Assembly (NCBI GenBank): GCA_002503595.1
Contig: DASC01000200.1
Coordinates: 1 to 7,377 of the forward strand
DNA from: Candidatus Methanogaster sp. UBA203
Lineage (GTDB): Archaea; Halobacteriota; Methanosarcinia; Methanosarcinales; Methanogasteraceae
DNA length: 7,377 nt
Reading direction: 5' to 3'
Position numbers and translations under genes: made by a program. This document shows, one piece after another, positions 1 through 4,987 of this stretch (within the stretch, counting starts at the first letter, position 1; every line of letters begins with the position of its first letter). The notes beneath the pieces are model-generated. The model did not search any database and was not told the origin of the DNA. It saw only the letters and a program-made list of their open reading frames with translations.

Positions 1-68
1 AATAAGAAAGGCATCAAGATGGCACTAACAGTGAATAAAGACAATATAATGTGATCTTTTCCCAGCAT
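1..68 (-). CDS. N-terminus of a probable membrane protein, cut by the left edge
   Basis: Reading the minus strand from an ATG at 68 gives an open frame to the window edge (22 codons) that begins MLGKDHIILSLFTVSAILM. A short polar start followed by a long hydrophobic stretch suggests a first membrane segment. A GGAGTGA element lies about 9 bases before the ATG and could serve as ribosome binding site. The start resembles what I recall of archaeal DUF457/YdjM-type membrane-bound metal-dependent hydrolases, which often open with M-x-G-K/R-x-H followed by a hydrophobic helix. That family assignment is a weak inference from about 20 residues. The gene would be transcribed divergently from amrS. 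It could also be a chance open frame, because so little of it is visible. Confidence 0.45.
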   Translation of the reverse strand, partial: MLGKDHIILSLFTVSAILMPFL

Positions 69-147
69 TTCTTATACTCACTCCGAAAGCTCCCAAACTC
101 CACATTCATGCACAGTTCTCTGCTGCTTTTTCCTTTTATTTTGTTGG

Positions 148-156
148 CTATAAAAC
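148..156. promoter_or_regulatory. TATA-like element in the divergent gap upstream of amrS
   Basis: The sequence CTATAAAAC lies about 115 bases before the amrS ATG. Read on the minus strand it is GTTTTATAG, about 80 bases before the left-edge gene. It is the best TATA-like match in the 200-base divergent gap, which otherwise shows no supported gene. Either gene or both could use it, with starts expected about 25 bases away. The assignment rests on sequence similarity only. Confidence 0.25.
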
Positions 157-268
157 TTATGGACATTCACGGTGATTCGCAGACGATTCGTGAGTTCGAT
201 AAAAAAAATCTTGAGAGATTACCAAACATTCATATCCTCCCAGCCCCGAATATACATCGGTGTCGATC

Positions 269-1276
269 ATGAAGGAAGCCATGTTCTATGAGAAACTTGC
301 AGATAACAAGGTTAAATGCCATCTATGCAACCATTTCTGCACCATCGCCGAGGGCAAGCGGGGAATATGCTCTGTCCGGGAGAACCGGAAAGGGACGCTC
401 TACAGTCTCGTGTATGGCAGGGTCATTGCAAGCGGCATCGATCCGATCGAGAAGAAGCCGCTATTCAATTTCCTTCCTGGCACTGAATCGTTCTCGATAG
501 CGACTGCCGGATGTAATTTCAAGTGTCGCTGGTGCCAGAACTGGAACATCAGCCAGATTTCGAGGACCACAAAGGAGATACCTGGTCACGATATAACTCC
601 TGAGGATGTGGTCTGGTCTGCGACCCAGCACGATTGCAAGACGATCGCATACACTTACACTGAGCCCACAATCTTCGCGGAGTTCGCGCTTGATGTGATG
701 AAACTCGCACACAGGTCAGGCATCAAGAACGTCTTTGTCTCAAACGGATACACAAGCGAGGAGGCGCTTTCTGAGATCTCGCAGTATCTCGATGCCGGAA
801 ACATCGATCTCAAGGCTTTCAGGGACGAGACGTACCGGAAGATGTGCGGGGCAAGACTCGATCCGGTCCTCGACACGATCAGGCGGTACAAGGAACTTGG
901 CATCTGGCTTGAGGTGACAACGCTCGTGGTGCCGACCGTCAATGACAGCGAGGAAGAGTTACGAGAGATCGCAGGATTCATCGCGGATGTAGATGTTGCG
1001 ATTCCGTGGCATATCAGCCAGTTCTATCCACAGTACAGGCTCCTTGATACTCCTTCGACCCCTGTCGAGGTTCTGCACAGGGCAAGGGAGATCGGTATCG
1101 AAGAAGGGCTCAGATACGTCTACGAGGGAAACATTCCGGGCATGGGAAACGAGAACACGTACTGTTACCAGTGTAAAGAGCTCCTGATCAAACGATTCGG
1201 ATTCAGCATCATCGAGAACCGGATCGAGGATGGGAAATGCTTTAACTGCGGCGCAGAGATCGATGGAGTCTTCTGA
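269..1276 (+). CDS. amrS: AmmeMemoRadiSam system radical SAM enzyme (AmrS)
   Basis: This is a 335-residue radical SAM protein of the pyruvate-formate-lyase-activating-enzyme-like family that co-occurs in genomes with the MEMO1 and AMMECR1 proteins. The biochemical substrate of the family is not settled as far as I know. From the ATG at 269, an N-terminal cysteine cluster (C17, C20, C24, C34) is followed by the cluster motif CNFKCRWC (C82, C86, C89), which would bind a 4Fe-4S cluster and S-adenosylmethionine. Next come the TYTEPT and DLKAF segments typical of the family. Two CxxC pairs (C299/C302 and C324/C327) close the protein and could bind zinc or iron. A GTG at 260 is an alternative start. 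ATG 269 is preferred because MKEAMFYEKL matches the usual family start and a GGTG element lies 6 bases before it. The MEMO1 and AMMECR1 partners are not in this window. The gene is followed by an oligo-T run. Confidence 0.93.
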   Translation: MKEAMFYEKLADNKVKCHLCNHFCTIAEGKRGICSVRENRKGTLYSLVYGRVIASGIDPIEKKPLFNFLPGTESFSIATAGCNFKCRWCQNWNISQISRTTKEIPGHDITPEDVVWSATQHDCKTIAYTYTEPTIFAEFALDVMKLAHRSGIKNVFVSNGYTSEEALSEISQYLDAGNIDLKAFRDETYRKMCGARLDPVLDTIRRYKELGIWLEVTTLVVPTVNDSEEELREIAGFIADVDVAIPWHISQFYPQYRLLDTPSTPVEVLHRAREIGIEEGLRYVYEGNIPGMGNENTYCYQCKELLIKRFGFSIIENRIEDGKCFNCGAEIDGVF

Positions 1277-1296
1277 AAGGTTGTGCGGGCGGATAC

Positions 1297-1314
1297 CCAA
1301 AAACTTTTTTTACA
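1297..1314 (+). promoter_or_regulatory. Possible BRE/TATA promoter for the AAA ATPase unit
   Basis: CCAAAAACTTTTTTTACA resembles an archaeal purine-rich BRE followed by a T-rich TATA-like box. A start site about 25 bases downstream, near 1333, would leave a short leader before the strong Shine-Dalgarno site at 1347-1354, which fits well. The same T-run could instead act as the amrS terminator; the two roles cannot be separated from sequence. Confidence 0.33.
1305..1311 (+). terminator. Oligo-T run after amrS
   Basis: Seven consecutive T bases lie 28 bases after the amrS stop. Archaeal RNA polymerase can terminate at oligo-T tracts without a hairpin, so this is a plausible end for the amrS transcript. 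It overlaps the proposed promoter of the next unit. Confidence 0.35.
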
Positions 1315-1346
1315 CTCAGCAACCAAGAATTACAGTCCAGTGAGAT

Positions 1347-1360
1347 GAGGTGATTGCACG
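1347..1360 (+). promoter_or_regulatory. Strong Shine-Dalgarno site in front of an in-frame ACG codon
   Basis: GAGGTGAT at 1347-1354 is an eight-base match to the archaeal anti-Shine-Dalgarno sequence. Three bases later (1358-1360) is an ACG codon in frame with the AAA ATPase. This geometry, GAGGTGAT-N3-start, is exactly that of rps28e in this window (GAGGTGAT, CTC, GTG). The site is 78 bases from the TTG at 1433, too far to serve it. It therefore suggests that translation of the ATPase begins near 1358, either at a non-standard ACG or at an ATG altered by mutation or sequencing error. Confidence 0.5.
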
Positions 1361-1432
1361 CCAGATCAGACAAAACCACGCGACGTCATTGAACTGCTCC
1401 TGACGGCGCAGATATACAACCAATCCGAAACA

Positions 1433-2635
1433 TTGACAGAGAACGATCTTCCAGTAAACATAAGAAAACATTACTGGAACCGCGAAAAGAAGCAAGTAAA
1501 CCGCCCGATCAGCGTCCGGATCGAGGATGTCGCGGAGCTATACGGGATCGAGGATGTCATGCAGGAGATAGGGTCCCTCCCGTTTATTGAATTTGAGAAA
1601 TTCGGAGCGGAACTTAAACTCACAGTCTTTGATCTGGCAAAGAGATGGTTTGCGAAGCAGGAGGGTGCGATAGACCGGATCCGCACAAATCCTACGCTCG
1701 CATCGTTTTATGAGAATGACGGCGTGGATGTCAGTTATGCAGAGGCGACCCTGAAAGCCCAGCCAAAGGAGCGGGACAGGGAGTATCTTGCCTCGCTTGC
1801 TGCAGAGATCGCTGCATCGGACGAGGATGTCGATCTCCTGACACTCGTGCACCTCGTTGCGCCGGAGGACGTCAGACAGCGGATCGATAAACTCGTGCTC
1901 ACACGTGATCAAGAGGATAAGATCGAGAAGATCGTGCAGGCGATCGGACACCGGGAGTATCTGCGCGATATCGGGCTCTGTGAGATCGGAAAGATGCTCT
2001 TCGTCGGGCTCCCTGGCACCGGCAAGACATCGGTAGCCAGAGCGCTCTCAGAAAAATTAAACAGTCCGCTCGTGGAGGTCCGGCTCTCGATGATCACATC
2101 TCAGTATCTCGGAGAAACCTCGAAAAATATCGATAAGGTCTTTGAGCTTGCAAAGAAATTAAGCCCCTGCATCCTGTTCATCGATGAGTTCGATTTCATA
2201 GCGAAGACCCGTGTCTCTGACGAACATGCCGCGGTGAAACGTGCCGTCAACACACTTCTGAAAGCGATCGATGAGATCAGTCTGATCGACGACGGGGTTC
2301 TTCTGATCGCCGCTACAAATCATCCGAATCTGCTGGATCGTGCTGCATGGAGACGGTTTGATGAAATTGTAGACTTCCCGCTTCCAAATGAGAAGATGCG
2401 CAAGGATATTCTTGATATCATTCTTTCGAAGGTGGGGGGTGACTTTGATTCACAGGAGATCGCTCTGCTGGCAGATGGATTCACCGGATCGGATCTGCGC
2501 ATGGTTGTTCGGGAGGCGGTGCTCCACGCGCTCACAGAGGATCGGATGGCGATCACGCAGTCAGACCTGACCGATGCCGTCGATGAGTTCAGTAACAGGG
2601 TGGGCTTGATGATGAAGGAATACACGCTAACATGA
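1433..2635 (+). CDS. AAA family ATPase with an uncharacterised N-terminal domain
   Basis: From the TTG at 1433 the product is 400 residues. The C-terminal half is a single AAA module: Walker A GLPGTGKTS (192-200), Walker B CILFIDEFD (246-254, with D251 and E252), sensor 1 asparagine N296 in AATN, arginine-finger candidates R307/R308, and a sensor-2-like GSDLRMVV (352-359). It belongs to the classical AAA class (proteasome-ATPase or spastin-like), which remodels or unfolds protein partners with ATP. The first 160 or so residues are charged and mainly helical in appearance, and I do not recognise them. The TTG has no ribosome site, and coding-like sequence in the same frame continues upstream to about 1358 (PRDVIELLLTAQIYNQ is encoded there), so the true protein is probably about 425 residues. 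The stop overlaps the start of the phosphodiesterase gene (ATGA), implying co-translation. The substrate is unknown. Confidence 0.85.
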   Translation: MTENDLPVNIRKHYWNREKKQVNRPISVRIEDVAELYGIEDVMQEIGSLPFIEFEKFGAELKLTVFDLAKRWFAKQEGAIDRIRTNPTLASFYENDGVDVSYAEATLKAQPKERDREYLASLAAEIAASDEDVDLLTLVHLVAPEDVRQRIDKLVLTRDQEDKIEKIVQAIGHREYLRDIGLCEIGKMLFVGLPGTGKTSVARALSEKLNSPLVEVRLSMITSQYLGETSKNIDKVFELAKKLSPCILFIDEFDFIAKTRVSDEHAAVKRAVNTLLKAIDEISLIDDGVLLIAATNHPNLLDRAAWRRFDEIVDFPLPNEKMRKDILDIILSKVGGDFDSQEIALLADGFTGSDLRMVVREAVLHALTEDRMAITQSDLTDAVDEFSNRVGLMMKEYTLT

Positions 2636-3372
2636 GAATCGTTCTGCTCGGAACCGGTGATACGGTAGGCACGCCAAAGATCGGGTGCAAGTGCCCTGCG
2701 TGCATGGATGCGCTCGCAGGCGGGAGGAGCAGGCGGTCAAGGTTCTCGATTCTGATCGAAACAGAAGATGGGCGCGTCCTGATCGATACAGGTCCGGATC
2801 TCCGGTATCAACTTCTAAAACACAAAATAAGTCAGGTGGACGGCGTGATCTGGACGCACGGGCACTATGACCATTACGCTGGATTCGGCGAGTTCTACCG
2901 TGTCCAGAACCGTGTGCACGTCTATGGGCTCTCAGACACCCTGGACTACATACTCGATTATCTATATTTCATGAAACCTGCGCGCCACGACGTATCTGTC
3001 TACGAGTCGTTCCGCCTGATCGGACTTGAATTCACACTGTTCCCGGTCCACCATCCGCCTCTTGCCGAGTCTGCCGGTGTTGTGGTTTGTGAGGGGGACA
3101 AGAAACTCGTCATCACCGGCGATACCACCAGGCAGATTCCCAAGCGCTCAATCGAGATCATGAAAGGTCCTGACATCCTGATATGCGATGCGATTGCGCC
3201 GCCCGAATACGACCTTCAGAAGCACATGAACACGGCAGAGGCAGAGGACCTGGCAAGAGAATTAAATGCGAAAAAGATGGTTATGACGCACTTAAGCCAT
3301 CTATTCCCGCCACACGATGAGGCGGTGAAGCGGTGGAATCTCGGGTACGATGGGATGGAGATGGTGCTTTAA
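2632..3372 (+). CDS. PhnP-like metallo-beta-lactamase-fold phosphodiesterase
   Basis: This 246-residue metallo-beta-lactamase-fold hydrolase carries the metal motif THGHYDH (H76, H78, D80, H81), further candidate ligands H140/H141, D164 in ITGD and H220, and a second histidine cluster near H198 and H223. Near the N-terminus, GCKCPAC (C19, C21, C24) matches the cysteine-rich zinc site of PhnP, the phosphoribosyl cyclic phosphate phosphodiesterase of the C-P lyase pathway. No other phn gene is present, so the physiological substrate may be another cyclic phosphate or phosphodiester and should not be assumed. The start ATG overlaps the ATPase stop by four bases (ATGA), so the two are likely co-translated and functionally linked. 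The gene ends nine bases before a dispersed hairpin repeat. Family assignment is firm; exact substrate is not. Confidence 0.88.
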   Translation: MRIVLLGTGDTVGTPKIGCKCPACMDALAGGRSRRSRFSILIETEDGRVLIDTGPDLRYQLLKHKISQVDGVIWTHGHYDHYAGFGEFYRVQNRVHVYGLSDTLDYILDYLYFMKPARHDVSVYESFRLIGLEFTLFPVHHPPLAESAGVVVCEGDKKLVITGDTTRQIPKRSIEIMKGPDILICDAIAPPEYDLQKHMNTAEAEDLARELNAKKMVMTHLSHLFPPHDEAVKRWNLGYDGMEMVL

Positions 3373-3380
3373 TCACTCGA

Positions 3381-3440
3381 CACTGTCTGAAAATCAAGTG
3401 ATTTATCACCGCAGAGGGCTCTACGCACTCTGCGGTAAAA
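3381..3440. repeat. Dispersed intergenic repeat, copy 1
   Basis: The first 32 bases match 5756-5787 at 29 positions, and both copies end in CTCTGCGGTAAAA. Inside are the palindrome GTGATTTATCAC and two 9-base units (CTCTACGCA, CTCTGCGGT). This belongs to a CACCGCAGAG-type degenerate repeat that I recall from many archaeal and environmental bacterial genomes. It lies between two convergent genes, just after the phosphodiesterase stop. No coding function is apparent. Confidence 0.75.
3408..3436. terminator. Hairpin between convergent genes
   Basis: ACCGCAGAG (3408-3416) and CTCTGCGGT (3428-3436) form a perfect 9-base-pair stem with an 11-base loop. The hairpin sits between the 3' ends of the phosphodiesterase gene and ndk and could limit read-through or protect 3' ends on both strands. 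There is no long T-run next to it, so a terminator role is only a suggestion. Confidence 0.35.
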
Positions 3441-3484
3441 TCTACGGGCATGGCGATTCCACTGTAAAGATCAACAGCGCCTAA

Positions 3485-3934
3485 TCACTCATACACCCAA
3501 ACTTCCTCAGCCCGCTCGTACAGAACCGCCTCATCCTCGGTGAAATGTATCACAATCTCCCTTTTTGCCGATTCGAGTGAATCTGCACTGTGGATAAGGT
3601 TCCTTCCGACATCCATCCCGAAATCGCCTCTTATTGTTCCGACCAGAGCTTCCTTTGGATCGGTTGCGCCTGCAATCGTGCGCATCACCGAAACCGCATC
3701 CGCGCCTTCCACGATCATGGGAACCGCAGGAGAAGCCGTGATAAACTCAATAAGCGAGTTAAAAAACGGCTTTTCCACATGCTCTGCATAATGTCTTCGC
3801 GCAGTCTCATCGGTGACCTGGCACATCCGCATAGCGACAATTCGAAGTCCTTTTCGCTCAATTCTGGATATAATCTCACCGACCAAGCCGCGCTGCACTC
3901 CGTCGGGCTTGATCATCACGAATGTTTGTTCCAT
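3485..3934 (-). CDS. ndk: Nucleoside diphosphate kinase
   Basis: This 149-residue enzyme transfers the gamma phosphate of ATP to nucleoside diphosphates through a phosphohistidine. The family hallmarks are intact: KPDGVQRG with K9, Y49, T91, R102, N112, and the active-site segment NLIHSADSLESAKRE with H115 as the phosphorylated residue. Length is normal for the family. It is the last visible gene of the L7Ae-S28e-L24e-Ndk operon, an arrangement common in archaea. Unusually, its start (ATG at 3934) is 179 bases beyond the point where the rpl24e stop meets a perfect copy of the ndk start. The intervening DNA consists of tandem copies of the ndk start region plus hairpin-rich filler. A GGAGTGG element 6 bases before the ATG can act as ribosome site, and a 29-codon leader frame ends directly before the ATG. 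Confidence 0.97.
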   Translation of the reverse strand: MEQTFVMIKPDGVQRGLVGEIISRIERKGLRIVAMRMCQVTDETARRHYAEHVEKPFFNSLIEFITASPAVPMIVEGADAVSVMRTIAGATDPKEALVGTIRGDFGMDVGRNLIHSADSLESAKREIVIHFTEDEAVLYERAEEVWVYE

Positions 3935-4116
3935 TTAACCACTCCCGAAGGGCAGTTTTTGAATACGAAGTATCGCCGAAGGCATCAACCTTTTGTGAAA
4001 AGGTTGCACGAATGTCTGTTCCATTTAACCTCTCCGAAGAGCAGTTTTTGAATATGAAGTATCGCCGAAGGCATCAACCTTTTGTGAAAAGGTTGCACGA
4101 ATGTCTGTTCCATTTA
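3917..4116. repeat. Tandem array duplicating the ndk start region
   Basis: Three copies of a 21-base segment (3917-3937, 4007-4027, 4096-4116) alternate with two copies of a 68-69-base filler, giving units of 90, 89 and 21 bases. Copies 2 and 3 of the 21-mer are identical; copy 1 differs at one base. On the minus strand the 21-mer is TAA plus ATG and the first five ndk codons. The filler carries a perfect 9-base-pair hairpin (arms CAACCTTTT and AAAAGGTTG, loop GTG) at 3986-4006 and 4075-4095, a short GCC-GAA-GGC hairpin, and a third small hairpin next to the start region. The third 21-mer abuts the rpl24e stop and probably marks the ancestral rpl24e-ndk junction. The array looks like insertion of a small palindromic element followed by tandem duplication. 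Confidence 0.9.
3935..4024 (-). CDS. Possible 29-codon leader peptide upstream of ndk
   Basis: The middle copy of the duplicated ndk start opens a frame beginning MEQTFVQPFHKRLMPSAI and ending with TAA directly before the ndk ATG. A GAGAGG element lies a few bases before its ATG. The first six codons encode the ndk N-terminus; the rest is repeat filler. If translated it would be coupled to ndk by the adjacent stop and start. A similar 42-codon frame opens at the third copy (ATG at 4113) and stops at 3985. Both are probably by-products of the duplication, but they would still influence ndk translation. There is no evidence of a functional peptide. Confidence 0.22.
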   Translation of the reverse strand: MEQTFVQPFHKRLMPSAILRIQKLPFGSG

Positions 4117-4299
4117 GACACCTGACGTCGATTTTGTGACCCATTTAACCTTTCGCGGGACTCTTTTGAGTTTGAAATTGTTCTGGCACTTTGATTTGCA
4201 AAAATAATAGACTGTGCCGTCCCTCTTAACAAACATCTTTCCAGTGCCAGGCTCGATTGGGTTTCCGCAGAACGAACAGACGAATTGTTCCAACGCCAA
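4114..4299 (-). CDS. rpl24e: Large-subunit ribosomal protein L24e (eL24)
   Basis: This 61-residue zinc-ribbon ribosomal protein has the family core CSFCGNPIEPGTGKMFV with C8 and C11, then YYFCKSKC with C34 and C38, forming the CX2C...CX3C zinc site, and the basic RKVKW tail. Length is normal, with a few extra residues (TSGV) at the C-terminus. The TTG at 4299 follows the rps28e stop directly. A second TTG at 4293 is better spaced from the AGGTGAT ribosome site that overlaps that stop and would give a protein beginning MEQFVC, so the start is uncertain by two codons. The stop TAA is followed at once by an ATG that begins a duplicated copy of the ndk start. Confidence 0.93.
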   Translation of the reverse strand: MALEQFVCSFCGNPIEPGTGKMFVKRDGTVYYFCKSKCQNNFKLKRVPRKVKWVTKSTSGV

Positions 4300-4518
4300 T
4301 CACCTGCCGGTCGTCAGTTTCTTTGCCTCTCTCGAGGTTTCGAGCAGCATCAGGATGTCCCCGACCTGCACAGGACCTATGCAGTTTCTGGCAATGACCC
4401 TGCCCTTGTCCCGTCCATCAAGCACCTTGCAGTTGATCTGGGTCGCCTCCCCGTGCATGCCTGTCGTCCCGACGACCTCGACCACCTCAGCAGGATATGC
4501 ATCATCATAGTCGGCCAC
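4300..4518 (-). CDS. rps28e: Small-subunit ribosomal protein S28e (eS28)
   Basis: This 72-residue protein of the archaeal small subunit shows the family signatures: PAEVVEVVGTTGMHGEATQ, KVLDGRDKGRVIARN, and the C-terminal GDILMLLETSREA. It begins with GTG, four bases after the rpl7ae stop, with GAGGTGAT as ribosome site. The AGG-TGA part of that site is the last codon and stop of rpl7ae. The gene in turn ends AGG-TGA, which forms the ribosome site for rpl24e. Confidence 0.95.
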   Translation of the reverse strand: MADYDDAYPAEVVEVVGTTGMHGEATQINCKVLDGRDKGRVIARNCIGPVQVGDILMLLETSREAKKLTTGR

Positions 4519-4522
4519 GAGA

Positions 4523-4888
4523 TCACCTCAGCGATGCGATCTTGCTTGCGAGTTCCTCGACTGCGCTCTTGCCTTTGCCAGCATTGACGATCGCCACAGT
4601 AGCGCAGCCGACCCCGAGACCACATGCAGCTCCAAGTTCGTCCTGCTTTTTTATATATATGTACGGTATCTTTTTCTCATCGCATAGCATTGGAATGTGC
4701 GCCACGATCTCGGGCGGGTTTATATCCTCGCTTACCAGCACAAGCTGGGCTACGCCACGCTCGACCGCTTTTGTGGTCTCATTTGTTCCTTTCTTGATCT
4801 TTCCGGTATCTCTTGCAAGTTCCAGCGATTCCAGTGCTTTATCGCGCAATTCGTCTGGAGCCTCGTATGTTACATACATTTGTGCCAT
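4523..4888 (-). CDS. rpl7ae: Ribosomal protein L7Ae (eL8), kink-turn RNA-binding protein
   Basis: This 121-residue protein is a component of the large subunit. In archaea it is also a core subunit of box C/D and H/ACA guide RNPs and of RNase P, binding kink-turn RNA. The RNA-binding signature KKGTNETTKAVERG (32-45, with N36, E37 and K40) and the conserved LGAACGLGVGCATVAI segment (85-100) are intact, and length is normal. The ATG at 4888 has a good ribosome site, AAGGAG, about 7 bases upstream. It is the first gene of the operon with rps28e, rpl24e and ndk, and diverges from larB. Its leader contains a sequence that can be drawn as a kink-turn including this ribosome site, described separately. 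Confidence 0.97.
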   Translation of the reverse strand: MAQMYVTYEAPDELRDKALESLELARDTGKIKKGTNETTKAVERGVAQLVLVSEDINPPEIVAHIPMLCDEKKIPYIYIKKQDELGAACGLGVGCATVAIVNAGKGKSAVEELASKIASLR

Positions 4889-4894
4889 TTATAT

Positions 4895-4923
4895 CTCCTT
4901 CTGGATTTAATCCGTCATCGGGA
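4895..4923 (-). promoter_or_regulatory. Putative kink-turn in the rpl7ae leader
   Basis: On the transcript, UCC (4923-4921) can pair with GGA (4898-4896). A GAU bulge (4919-4917) follows, then GA (4916-4915) facing GA (4901-4900) as tandem sheared pairs, then GG/CC (4913-4912 with 4904-4903) capped by a small loop. The plan resembles the U4 5' stem-loop kink-turn. C-A mismatches at 4920/4899 and 4914/4902 weaken it. The GGA arm is part of the rpl7ae ribosome site, so L7Ae binding would be expected to block its own translation. This is a manual fold, not a computed one. Confidence 0.35.
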
Positions 4924-4965
4924 TTTAACTCGATTCTTCGGTACCTATAATAGCAGCGAGGAGGG

Positions 4966-4973
4966 TATATATA
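4966..4973. promoter_or_regulatory. Symmetric TATA box between rpl7ae and larB
   Basis: TATATATA lies in the 99-base divergent gap and reads the same on both strands. For the ribosomal operon it predicts a transcript start near 4944 and a leader of roughly 55 bases. For larB it lies only 15 bases before the ATG, so larB more likely uses the CCTATAATA element at 4944-4952, giving a very short leader. Two direct GGATTTAA copies (4903-4910 and 4921-4928), 18 bases apart, also lie in this gap. Confidence 0.5.
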
Positions 4974-4987
4974 GGTTGCTGTGCAGG

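Noticed and set aside
51..272. A 73-codon plus-strand frame upstream of amrS
   Set aside because: Its composition is not protein-like, it has no ribosome site, and it overlaps both the amrS start and the more plausible minus-strand gene at the left edge.
3917..4116. A CRISPR array, because 21-base repeats alternate with longer spacers
   Set aside because: The two spacers are near-identical and 68-69 bases long, and the repeats are the ndk start region. This is a tandem duplication, not an array of distinct spacers.
3590..4125. Plus-strand open frames of 153 and 67 codons across ndk and the array
   Set aside because: They are antisense to ndk and its duplicated start. Their internal peptide repetition only reflects the DNA repeat.
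4141..4151. An extra partial copy of the array (CCATTTAACCT) inside the rpl24e 3' end
   Set aside because: The 11-base identity encodes conserved L24e residues (KVKW) and does not extend. It may be chance, or at most a microhomology that helped the duplication.
4697..4987. The 97-codon upstream extension of larB
   Set aside because: This part is antisense to rpl7ae and crosses the divergent promoter. Homology to LarB begins only after 4988.
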